NCBI RefSeq assembly: GCF_904849725.1
Contig: NC_058522.1
Span: 227,515,084-227,579,083 of the forward strand
Length of the DNA: 64,000 bases
Direction of reading: 5' to 3'
From: Hordeum vulgare subsp. vulgare
Taxonomy: Eukaryota > Streptophyta > Magnoliopsida > Poales > Poaceae
Position numbers and translations under genes: made by a program. Positions 47,965 to 58,600 of the stretch are shown here, in pieces. How positions within the stretch are numbered: position 1 is the stretch's first letter; every line of letters starts with the position of its first letter. The notes under the pieces are model-generated. The model was not told where the DNA came from. It made no database searches and saw only the letters and a list, made by a program, of their open reading frames with translations.

Positions 47965-49236
47965 TTGTCATTGTTTCTTGATTGCTTCGGTCGTATTAAG
48001 AAGAGAAGAGAGGAAGATGATGATGAGATGGCTCTTTTCATTCTTCCATTATTGCACTCGTACTTAATGGACAGTAGAGGACAGGGTGAAAAAAACAAAG
48101 GCGTAGCTCGATCCTTTACGACAAGCAGCGTGTTGACAAACTTCTTGAAGGACATGTGGAAAAATTCTTGGTAGCTTTTAGGATGGAACCATACATCTTT
48201 AAGTCATTAGCATCATATCTTAGAAGGAAAGAATTGATAGAAGACACAAGACTCAAGGTGGAGGAGAAGTTAGCATTCTTCCTGTACATGTTGTCACATA
48301 ATTCATCATATGAAGATATGCAACTGGAATTCAGGCATAGTGGATCCACCTTTCATGAGTACATCAACGAGTTCTTTGATATCATCCCTGCCCTATGTAC
48401 TCGCTTTGTGGAGCCTCCATGCATTGACGAACCACATCCAGTAATTGCTACCGATGAACGATTCTATCCATACTTCAAGGTTCTTATCTTGACACTTAAA
48501 AAATTCCTTACCTTTCTCCATTAAAATCTCAAAATTTAATTAGCAAATCTGTTTTTTTACACAACTGTATAGGGGCTATCGATGGATCCCATGTTCCTAT
48601 TACCATTGCGCCTGAGAGTGATGCACCATTTCGGAATAGAAATGACACCCTGAGCCAAAACATAATGATCGCATGTGACTTTGACTTGAAGATCACATTT
48701 ATATCATGTGGCTGGGAGGGGTCTGCAACAAATGCTAGGGTTCTACGATCTGCAATGAACTCTGGATTTAAAGTACCCGATGGGAAGTTTTACCTCGTCG
48801 ATGATGGTTACGCAAACACCACATCCTTCCTTGCACCGTATAGGGGTGTGAGATATCACTTGAATGAATTTGGGCATGGCCACCATCGTCCACAGAACCA
48901 CAGAGAATTATACAATCTTCGACATGCTTTGTTGCGAAATCATGTAGAAAGTACCCTAGGAGTTCTTAAGAAGCGATTCCCGATTCTCACTGTCGGGACA
49001 TTACATTCAATTAGGAACCAAGCGAGGATTCCAGCAGCTACCGCAATCTTTCATAACATCATCAAATTGCATGCTGGTGATGAGGAATGGCTTGAAAACC
49101 AACTAGATAACATACCTCTGGCTAATTTTGTCAATTTACCAAAGATAATGATAACTACCAAGGGAATAACACCCAAGGCAATGCTTTGCGAGATGAAATT
49201 GCAATGCAAATGTGGAATGATTTCCCACATAACTAA
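47965..49236 (+). pseudogene. PIF/Harbinger DDE transposase, broken
   Basis: N-terminal segment IKKRREEDDDEMALFILPLL, then a shift in the A-run at 48088-48096. The main frame continues with KFLVAFRMEPYIFKSLASYL and HSGSTFHEYINEFFDIIPAL, then YPYFK at a GT donor (48480). The next exon begins with NCIGAIDGSH at 48563, but the two bases before it are AC, not AG, so the acceptor looks lost. Catalytic residues are intact: Asp in GAIDGSH (48581), Asp in YLVDDGYA (48800), Glu in HVESTLGVLKKRF (48947). A final shift near 49150-49170 displaces the C-terminus before TAA 49234. It would have catalysed TTA/TAA-targeted cut-and-paste transposition. Confidence 0.85.
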
Positions 49237-49553
49237 CTCTTTGTAAGTTTGTGGATGTAATTGTCTCTTTCTAATTCAACTGATTAACTGTCTTCAGTTT
49301 GTGTGTTAATTTGTTTTATCTCAACAGATATGTATGCAAAAGGATCTCTCAAATTCAACTTGGCGCAGGCTGCTACGTTATTAAGAAAGAAATGACTTCT
49401 TGGTGTTAAAATGGATTCACCAAAGGTTACCAAAAAGAGTTCTCCAAAAGTTATTCTTTTTTTGTCACTACAAGAACAATAGTATTTTTATGCACATAGC
49501 CATTTGATCTGAATATGAATTTTTTAAACATCATTCTTAGCCATGTGCTTTAA

Positions 49554-50243
49554 TTGGCTTGTGTAGTTGTGAAACAAAGAGCACAATGGAGTTTAGAACT
49601 TGAAAAAGGTTTGGTGGAGATACTTATGGAGCATGATACTCCTTACCACCGAGGGAAAAATGGATGGAGCAAGGAAACTTGGAACTTGACGGTGACAAAA
49701 TTCCATGCAAAACACAAACATGTGAAGTTCTCGAAGTCTCAAATTCAAGATAAGGAGAAGGAGCTCAAAAGAGAATACATGATGTTAAAACAAGCCCGAA
49801 AGCAAAGCGGTGTTGGCTGGGATGACAAAAGATGTATGATCGAAGCTGACACCGACCTTTTGGACAATCTGATGATTGTAAGTTCTTTAATTCCACCCTT
49901 CGATATGGTTACAATTTTATACCATGCTAATATTCATCTATTACTCTGGTTCTTTGTAGTCATATCCAAGTATCGGGAAATTCAAAAAGAAATCTTTTCC
50001 TCTCTTTGACTCGCTATGAGAACTCTATGATGGTAAGTTTATGAACTTTTGTTGCTTCCTCTGAACTCTTAACTCTGCCTATTGTTGGGTTACTTACATG
50101 CATTTTGCAGGGCATACAACTGAGGGTACCGACAATTTCACATCCATTGCACAACCATCACAAATTGAAGAAGACTTTGAAGATGAAAGAGAGGTTGAGG
50201 AAGTAAAAGAAAGTGATGACTTGGAGATGATGAATCAAGTGCA
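49554..50243 (+). pseudogene. Harbinger-associated Myb/SANT-like ORF, broken and interrupted
   Basis: Three exons: 49554-49877, 49960-50032 and 50111 onward, with GTAAGT donors. The first encodes QWSLELEKGLVEILMEHDTP and YHRGKNGWSKETWN, then KEKELKREYMMLKQARKQSG, the trihelix/Myb_DNA-bind_3-like pattern of the second Harbinger protein, which binds the terminal repeats. The second encodes SYPSIGKFKKKSFPLFDSL, then TGA (50017) where relatives have Cys, then ELYD. The third is acidic and is cut at 50244 by the LTR. No ATG is visible at the start; TTG 49554 opens the frame, so an upstream exon may exist. Confidence 0.78.
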
Positions 50244-51199
50244 TGTGTCGCCCTCGATTTAATCGTACGCTAAACATACACGCAAATGCGTACGATCAAA
50301 CTCAAGGACTCATGGGAAGATATCACAACACAACTCTAGACACAAATAAAACAATACAAGCTTCATATTACAAACTAGGGGCCGCGAGGGCTAGAATACG
50401 GAAGCTCGATAAACACACGAGTCAACGGAAGCAACAATATCTGAGTACAGACATAAAACATGGGGTACCTTAGAGAAGGTTAGCACAAAAGATACAACGA
50501 TCGAACGAGGCGAGGCCTCCTGCCAGGGAACCTCCTAACTACTCCTGGTCTTCAGCAGCCTCCACGTAGTAGTAGGCATCGTCGGGGTGCCAGACGTTGG
50601 CAGGAAACTCCATCTCATGGGCTCCATCATCTGGTCGCAACAACGGATCAAGGGGACAAAGGGGGAGCAAAGCAACGGTGAGTCCTCATCCAAAGTACTC
50701 GCAAGACTTACATCAGAACTATGCTAAGTATGCAGCAGTATCAAAGAAGGGGTTTATATGTGGACTGACTGCATCAATGCAAGAATAGAGAGAGAATGCC
50801 TAGTCCTAGCGAAGACTAGCATCTTCAAGGGGTCTTGCAGCAATAGACGAGAGTAGAACAAGGTAACACAAAAGAATAGTCATATTGTTGCAACAATATT
50901 AATATAAGGTCACGCCCAGAGATTCTCCCTCGACTCCCTGCGAGGAAGCAATCACGGAGCAACTATTTCCAGTTAAGTAACAGTTGTAGTTGTATAAGAT
51001 CAGGGCACAATTCCAAATCGTCCTGTAACCGTGCACACGGCTATTTGAATAGATAAGTTCTTCACTGCAGGGGTGCACAACATATTCCCCGACGCGCTCG
51101 ATAACACTCTGGCCGGACACACTTTTCTAGGTCATGCCCGACCTCGGAATATCGACACGTCGCAGCCCCACCTAAGCTCAACAGAGAGGACAGCCCGCC
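50244..51199 (-). repeat. Chromovirus LTR copy A, 3' end segment
   Basis: On the plus strand it begins TGTGTCGCCCTCGATTTAAT. It continues past CTGCAGGGGTGCAC (about 51066) to the insertion point of the solo LTR. The other half of copy A resumes at 55647. Short ORFs here are not genes. Confidence 0.75.
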
Positions 51200-53574
51200 T
51201 GCCACGCCCAAGATGCGATCCTATCCTCGATTTGGCACGAGGGCCTCGTCAGGGATAGAAGCGCATCTCGTCATTTCGCAAGAATGGATATCGTTACAAG
51301 TACATGTATTGAAAAGATGAGATATATAAAGAATTGGCTTACACTTGCCACAAGTTATATGAGAGTCATATCAGTATAATACATAAACATCATGAAGAAG
51401 AGCCGGGTCCGACTATGAACAAAAACAAACGAGAAAAGAAGAACGACGTCCATCCTTGCTATCCCAGGCTGCCGGCCTGGAACCCATCCTATATCGATGA
51501 TGATGAAGAAGAAGAAGAAACTCCAAATGAACAATCAACGAGCTCGTGTCAAGTAACCTTTACCTGTACCTGCAACTGGTGTTGTAGTAATCTGTGAGCC
51601 ACAGGGGACTCAGCAATCTCATTTCCAAAGGTATCAAGACTAGCAAAGCTTAATGGGTGAGGCATGGTTAAGTGGTGAGGGTGCAGCAACGGCTAAGCAT
51701 TTATTTAGTGGCTAAACTTACAAGTACAAGAAATAAGATGGGGAAGATCTACGCATAGCGGACGTGAACTACTGATGATCAAATGAATTATCCTGAACAC
51801 CAACTACGTCAGACATAACCCCACCGTGTCCTCGATCGGAGAAGGAACTCACGAAAGAGACAGTCACGGTTACACACTCAGTTGGCATGTTTTAATTAAG
51901 TTAACTTCAAGTTATCTAGAAACAGTGTTAAACAAAGTTTCCACGTTGCCACATAACCGCGGGAACGACTTTCCAAAAGATTTAACCCTGCAGGGGTGCC
52001 CCAACTAGTCCATCACAAATTACCACAAGCCACAAAGAAATCCTCGATCACGAAACTCGCGATCTCATCGGACTTCTTAGTGGAAAACCTCAACTCTGAG
52101 ATTACCCAAAGTATCACCATAATCCCGATGCACAAGATATTTCGTCAAAGGTAAAACTAATCCAGCAAGGCCACCCGACGTGTCGACGATCCCGATAGGA
52201 GCCGCGTATCTCGTTCTCAGGACACGACGGATAAGGGAAGCGTACGGTGGCCTGATAGAAATCTACTGAGTTGCCTCGGGTTGGCCCCGCACGGTGCTCT
52301 GTTTTGGACTAGCACCATCAGCACTGGCCCTCCCTGTATTATGTACAATTACTCCTCGGGTAGCGCTAACTCCCTATGCATTCCAGTATAACAAAATTAT
52401 TATGTTGGGGAAATGTAGTGCCAATGTTGGGCCTTGCTAGACCAGCTTTAATCTAAAACGAATTATCAAGGGGGTTCCCATAACAACCCCAGTCGTGTTA
52501 GGAGCGCTCAAATATGGAACATAACACCGGTAGCCGAAACTAAGGGGGCAAAGGTGGAACAAAACACCAGGCTAGAAAGGCCGAGCCTTCCACCTTTTAC
52601 AAAGTATATAGGTGCATTAAATTAAATACCATTTGATATGGTGATATAACAAGGAACCCATGTTAACACATGGAAGCAACTGCACCTGCAACTAGCAACG
52701 CTAACACATGGTTAAGCAAGCAGTAACATAGCCAATCAGTGGTTTGCTAGGTTGAACAGGTTGATGGTTTTCATGGCAATGTTGAGGGACTGATATTAAA
52801 CAGGTGGTAGGCAACGAGACATAATTGATAGAAACGGTAATACTAGCATGGCAATGATAGTAATGATATCTGGGGAAATGGTCATCTTGCCTGAGATCCC
52901 GCCTGGAAGAAAAATGACTCCATGAAGCAGACGAACTGACGTAGTCGAACAGGTTCTCACAATCCAACACGCTTGCAGAACTCTAACGAGACGAAGCAGA
53001 CGGAAACAGAATCAACACAAGATATTCACCACAACACATGCACAACATGATACACTACCCAATATGATGCATGGATGGCTGAACACATGCAAGACACGAC
53101 ACGACAATTCACAACACTCAAACACTACACATTAAGTGAAGTTCAATATGCAACGAGTTGCATATTGACGAAACTCCACGTTTAATTATTTAGTTCACTC
53201 CCGTTCAGGTACACGCTATATTAAATGTTGTTAAACATGGCACGAGGGTAAAGCACAAATTAATCTACCTAGCTAGGCATTTTAAATGAGACCGGAAACG
53301 ACATATAGCATCTCCAATATGACCCCACGGGTTAAATCTTAATTCTATCCAGATTTGTCCTAATCACATTTTAGGTTTGCTAAACGGCAAAACAAAGTGG
53401 TTCACGTGATTCTACTCGTCGTTCTAGTCGGTTTTCATATATAGCTCATCTCCATCAGAGCTACGGATCACTAGCTACGAATTAAACCGTTTTTAACACG
53501 TCCTCTACGCAAAACGATGCAAACAACGGGGTTAATTACTTTTATCATGCAAGAAAGTGGCATTTTGCAAAACT

Positions 53575-53844
53575 ACACGAAAATCTACACGTTCTACATA
53601 TCTACGATTTCTGCATGCGATGCACGGTTTAAAAATTGCAAGCGTTTTAAAGATATGCCTATAACCTGACTTAGCACAAAAAAAATTACTAGCACAGGAA
53701 AACAAAATAACACGAAAATCTACACGTTCTACATATCTACGATTTCTACATGCGATGCACGGTTTAAAAATTGCAAGCGTTTTAAAGATATGCCTATAAC
53801 CTGACTTAGCACAAAAAAAATTACTAGCGCAGGAAAACAAAATA
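53575..53844. repeat. Perfect-looking 135-bp tandem duplication
   Basis: Two adjacent copies start ACACGAAAATCTACACG at 53575 and 53710. I see only two differences (CTGCATG/CTACATG and AGCACAG/AGCGCAG), so the duplication is recent. Confidence 0.9.
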
Positions 53845-53865
53845 AAGAAGTACGCCAAATCTAGG

Positions 53866-53938
53866 GAAGCTGGGATTTGAACCCACGACCTGTGGGTGCC
53901 AATTCGCTTGGTTGACTAGCTGGCTAGCTGCCACGCTT
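53866..53938 (-). other. tRNA-like module 1 (not a functional tRNA)
   Basis: On the minus strand, a B-box/T-arm-like GGGTTCAAATCCC (53872-53884) is preceded by TAGCCAGCTAGTCAACC, which weakly resembles a tRNA D-arm. No complete acceptor stem could be drawn. Confidence 0.45.
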
Positions 53939-54021
53939 GTGATAAATCGGTTCCTACCCTAGATGAACAAGCACCACGCCGAACCTGAACCAAAAATCAA
54001 ACAAACAACAAAATAAGCAGG

Positions 54022-54090
54022 GTTGTCTGGGATTCAAACCCGAGACCCCATGGTTCATCGCACGAATCGGCTACCAGCTCGGCTGCACAT
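54022..54090 (-). other. tRNA-like module 2
   Basis: On the minus strand, A-box-like GCAGCCGAGCTGGTAGCCG (54068-54086) is followed 26 nt later by B-box-like GGGTTTGAATCCC (54029-54041). This resembles the internal promoter of a tRNA gene. Confidence 0.5.
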
Positions 54091-54182
54091 GTGTTTGCGA
54101 AAAGTAACATCAAGAGATGAACGTAATGAAATCTAAGCCCAGCCGCTGCAATGCAAGACAAAAATGCAAGAAAATATCTGCA

Positions 54183-54245
54183 TCCGTGGGGACTCGATCC
54201 CGGGATCTCCTTGTGAGAGACCAACGCGCTGACCAGTAGGCTACA
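54183..54245 (-). other. tRNA-like module 3
   Basis: On the minus strand, TAGCCTACTGGTCAGCGCG (A-box-like, 54225-54243) is followed by TTGGTCTCTCAC and B-box-like GGGATCGAGTCCC (54189-54201). It is the closest of the three to a real tRNA body. Confidence 0.52.
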
Positions 54246-55646
54246 AAGCAACTCTTGATAAAAACATGGGACAACGTTAGATGTATCATACCCCTATGGT
54301 GTTTTGACGAAACTGAATTGAATCAGCAACAACTCTGTCTGCCAGATCGGGAATGCAGGGAGGCCGGCGGCCATGGCGAGAAGTCGCAGAGAGGGGCCGG
54401 GGTTTTAACAGATCCAGGCATGGGGAATCCATTCCCGACGACTAGGGAGCTTGGGGTGATGCGGATGGGTGAGCTCCATTGACGGCGACGGCGGGCTTCC
54501 GTTCTGTCCCTGACACAGAGAAAGGAAGCAGAGACGAGGGAATTAGAGGAGGAAGGAGAGGGCAAGAAGGCACGAGGGGACCAACCTGGAGGTCGCCGGT
54601 GGCCGGCCGGAGCAGCGCCACGACGGGCATGGAGGAGCACGGGGTGAGGTTGCGCGACGGAAGCTAGTTGCAGCGGGCGCTAGAGGGCGACCTCCTGGTC
54701 CAACTCGGACGAGCAAGGAAGGCGAGGTGGGGCGCACAAGGCGCTGGCAGCTTGCCTCGATCCCATCTGGATCGAGCGTTGCAGCTAGGTGGCTCGGGGC
54801 TTGGAGGCTCGGTTGGGCTCGAGCTCCTGGATGAGGGGACAGTGGGCGCGGGGCTGAAAACGAGGTGGGCGGTCGGGACTGGGGCTGCTAAGCTGCGATT
54901 GGGACGGCGGGGAAAATGAGGAAGGGGGCGACGGCGACGATGGGACTAGGGTAGGATGAAACATATTGCTAGGGTTTGCCTGCTTAAATAGTTAGGTGGA
55001 TTTGGATAGGGCTGATCTAGACCCTCCGATTCGATCGGACGGTCGAGAAATATAGGTTAGAGTATCCAATTGTAAAACCGGTGATGGTTTAGGGTAAAAC
55101 GGGGTTGATCCGGATCCAACGGCCACGACAGCCAGGTTCGGGTTCCGGGAAGTTTTCGGACTAGGCTGCACGTAGGGTCGATGCACTGAGCAAAGGGGCT
55201 AGGCGGAGACGAGAGGGAAAACGGGCACCCCGCAACGTGATTTGAAAACACCGAAAAACGTCCGACGATAGACCGAAGACGGTGCCGCTACGGTCGACTG
55301 TTCGGGTACCAGACGGACTCCGATTGCGACGAAATTTGGCAGGTGGCCTAGCTATATAAAAATAAGACCGCACGTCAAATTCCAACCCAACCGGAGAAAG
55401 TTTTAAGCATACTCTGAAAACAAGATTTAGACGATGCCGCGGGCGCGTGCGTGTGTGGTCGGGCTCAGAACGGACAACGACGGGAACCGGCAACTAACAA
55501 TGGATGCAAGTTTTGAAAACTGGCGGCAACGGGATGTCGATGCAATGCTGATGATGCGCATGATGCGACAAATAAAAATAACCACACGACAAAAACGTAA
55601 TAAAGGGGGAATCTTCTGGAACGTCGGCATCGGGCGTCACACCGCC

Positions 55647-58600
55647 GGTCTAACTCCTAAGCACAAAGGGTTCGTGGGCCCACTTGCCCTCCGCGCTCCA
55701 GCATGATGCGTGGGCGTCCAATGTCAGTCCTAGCACCCCTTAATACAAGAGCGATGCATCTCGGGACCACTCGGGCGCGCGCCGCTCCATCGCTGACGTC
55801 TGAAGAGCTTCGACTGATACCGCGACATCGAGTACCCATAATTCTTCCCACGCAGACGGTTAGTGCATAATAAGGCCTTCCGACCAACCGAGCCCAAATC
55901 CATTATCATTTTAATTAATCCATCGACACATCCACGCGGGAATCCACCCACCTAACATATATTCATCAAATATGCCAGTAACATGGTCGAGTAACTGCGT
56001 GGTTGTAACATCAAGGGGATCCGAGGCACCACCCTCGTTGGATCCCGAACGATGTAACCGTCAAGGTGGAACTAGAGGAATCACCCTCGAGGGTCCCACA
56101 CTTGAGGGGTTGCACGACAGAGGCATCGTCGGGAATGGTGAAAGAGGAATCACCCTCGATAACCACGACCGGCTAGCTGTACTATAGAGATATCATCAGG
56201 AGTACTTCGCGAGGTGTCACCCTCGGTACCCGATAGTATCTCTGTAGCGTCGCACAAATAAGGGGGGTGTAAGTGCTGTGCCGGGTGTGGCTCGTCGATC
56301 AGGGATCGAGACTTGACAATAAAGCGGGGCAACTGAATTAAGGGGTCATAGGGGATGACTGATCCACCTATACTAAATAGTTTAAAGTGCGGTACTGAAA
56401 GTAGCAGTTCATCGAAATTAGGCTATGCATCAGATATAGGAGCTAACTACAACAGTAGCAAAATTCTAATGCAAGCATGAAGAAGAAAGAATAGGCGATA
56501 TAGGGATGATCAAGGTGGTTTGCTTGCCTTGTTGCTCTGCGGCAAAGGCCTGATCGTCGGTAGGGTAGATGTACCCCACAACAGGGTCAGTCTCGGGGTC
56601 TACCGGTAAGAAGAGGGGAGGGGGGACAATAAATAACATCAACATGTGCAACACTAAGCATGACAAGGCAATATGTCGCAGACGGGTCGGGAAAATATCA
56701 GATGATATTTCACAGGTCTTTGCCTACTACCGGTCAGACTGAAAACGATGGAAAAATTCCATGTTTGCTATGCTAGGGACGCGTGACAAACGAACGAATA
56801 GCGTATCCGGGTTCGTGTCGTTCTACTCATCAACATTCATGTTGAAAATATTTTCATCTGAGCTACGATTTATTTTATATTAATTTTCAAAGTTTTATTC
56901 AATTATTAGGAATTAAACAGATTTAATTTAATTCAAAAATAGTTATGACATCAGCGTGCTGACATCAGCATTCAACGTTCTTAGTTTGACTGGTTAATTT
57001 GACGAGTGGGTCCCACTGTCTTAGACACATGTTTAAATTAGTTAAATTTTAATTTAACCAGAGTTAATAAATAGTATGGGTCCCACAAGTCATTCACTGC
57101 TATTAAATTAACAGAATTAAATTAGGCTTTAACTAACTTAACTAATTACTTTAGTTAATTAGATAAGTTAATCAAGGTTGAATTAAGACAATTTATTAAT
57201 CATTTACTAATTAATTAATTAACTAATTATATGTTTACTTAAAAAATGTTTCTAAAAGGGGGTGTGCCCCACGTGACATATAATTCGTGATTTAACCTTG
57301 GTGTTATTAATTCTAAAATATGATTAATTAGGAGGGCCCCACCGTCATACTCTCATTATTATAACAAAGATGTTTTATTTAACCTAATCTAAGGGACCCC
57401 ACATGTGAGTGACTGTTACAGATTAATTAGAAACAATTAGCCCTAATCTAATTTCTGACGCGACGACCCACTTGTCATACAAAGGAGGGTGTCCGACCCA
57501 CGTGTCATTGACTGGACCCAGGGTCAGTGGCTGAGCAGTGGGGCCCGTGGCGCCATGTCGGCACTGAGTCAGCCCGGCCATCGGAGTGCGCCGGCGACGA
57601 GAAGGGCGATGGTGGGGGTGTGGATGTGCGAGGAGAAGTAGGCCGCAGGGGTTTGTTTGGCATGGGGCTTGGGTGTTTTCGAACGCACGCGTCGAACCGC
57701 GTTGTTTTCCCGCAACGGTAGCCGTTGAAACGGCCGCAGCGTCGGCTGCGGCGACAACCGACGGCAGCTGGAGCTCGAGCACACGGAGGAGCTTCCTATG
57801 GCGCGCGGGGAGAAGAAGGGAGAGGATACCGGGGGTCTCACCGACGCTAGCAGAGGGAGGCATCGGGTGTGGGGAGGGGCGGCGGCTAGTGGTGCATGGG
57901 GACGGCGACGGGGAGGCGGCGCGGTTCCGGCGAGGAGGAGCCCAGGGTGGTGGTGCGCGGCGCCGGGGCTGTTCGGGGCGAAGGCGACATCGAGGTGGAG
58001 GGAGGCGGCCGGTGGAGGGCCGGCCGGTTGCTGGAGGAGGGTCTCGGCCGAGGGCGCCGGCACAACCCCGGTGCGGCTCCAGCGCGGGGCCGGCGCGGGG
58101 TGACGGCGGCGCGGACGGTGGCAGTGGGAGACACGGAGAAGACGAGGCGCTCGCGTGGGGGAGCGGCGGGTTGACGGGAGAGTAGAGGCGCGAGCGCGTG
58201 GTGGAGGGCGCCGGCGTGGGGCTCTCTGCCTCGATCCAGATCGAGAGGAATTGCGAGGGCGATGGGACCAGGGGAACATGAGGGCGACGTGGGGTTGGTG
58301 GGGGCGATCTGGTGAGGAGCGAGAGGAGTGCGCTCACGAGGGAGAGGGAAACGAGGCGACGGGCAGGGCGCTCGGTCCCTCGTGGGTTCGCCTGGCGGCG
58401 TGATGTGGGACTGGGAGGGAGCGGTTAGGGTCCCCGTGGGGGTCTTATACCCCGAGGTGGTTGGGCCGGTGGGGGTGGGCCATTAGGCCCAGTTGGTCGG
58501 GACCTTTGGTTGTTTCCTTTTTTTTGATTATTTATTGTTTTCTGTTTTTACTTTATAGGGTTATTTATTTATTTATTTAGACGCTCTTGATTATTTCTAA
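55647..58600 (-). repeat. Chromovirus LTR copy A, main segment
   Basis: Continues copy A after the solo LTR: a CACCCTCGA-repeat zone (56020-56230), a segment with GCTTGCCTTGTTGCT (56520), an AT-rich zone (56850-57420) and a GC-rich zone (57500-58440) with TATAAG on the minus strand near 58446. It breaks off in an AT-rich tract near 58600 without reaching the LTR start, so about 500 bp are missing. A 304-codon open frame (57423-58337, minus) is Pro/Arg/Ser rich and lacks any domain. Confidence 0.65.

Larger units (their letters stand above)
46551..50243 (+). mobile_element. PIF/Harbinger DNA transposon, right end lost from view
   Basis: It starts after TTA with GGCCTCGTTCGGTATTCGG, the terminal sequence type of plant PIF/Harbinger elements. 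A DDE transposase (47965-49236) and a Myb-like ORF (49554-50243) follow on the same strand. The element is cut at 50244 by a minus-strand LTR. Its right terminal repeat is either beyond the window or deleted. 46551-47964 is non-coding leader; antisense short frames there show no motif. Confidence 0.85.
51200..55641 (-). mobile_element. Solo LARD-type LTR, 4442 bp, minus strand
   Basis: The plus strand reads TGCCACGCCCAAGATGCG at the left and CGGGCGTCACA at the right, with perfect CCGCC duplications (51195-51199 and 55642-55646). It is colinear with the LARD LTRs at the two ends. Unlike them it carries a ~400-bp block with three tRNA-like modules (53866-54250) and a local 135-bp duplication (53575-53844). 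No internal domain remains. Confidence 0.92.

Noticed and set aside
49466..49480. CACTACAAGAA, a possible CACTA transposon terminus
   Set aside because: A single short match inside the Harbinger element, with no partner terminus or target duplication.
53866..54250. Three functional tRNA genes
   Set aside because: No closed acceptor stems or credible anticodon arms by eye; kept only as tRNA-like modules.
57423..58337. 304-codon open frame on the minus strand
   Set aside because: Pro/Arg/Ser/Ala-rich product of a GC-rich LTR zone, open in several frames on both strands, no domain; long ORFs are expected from composition.
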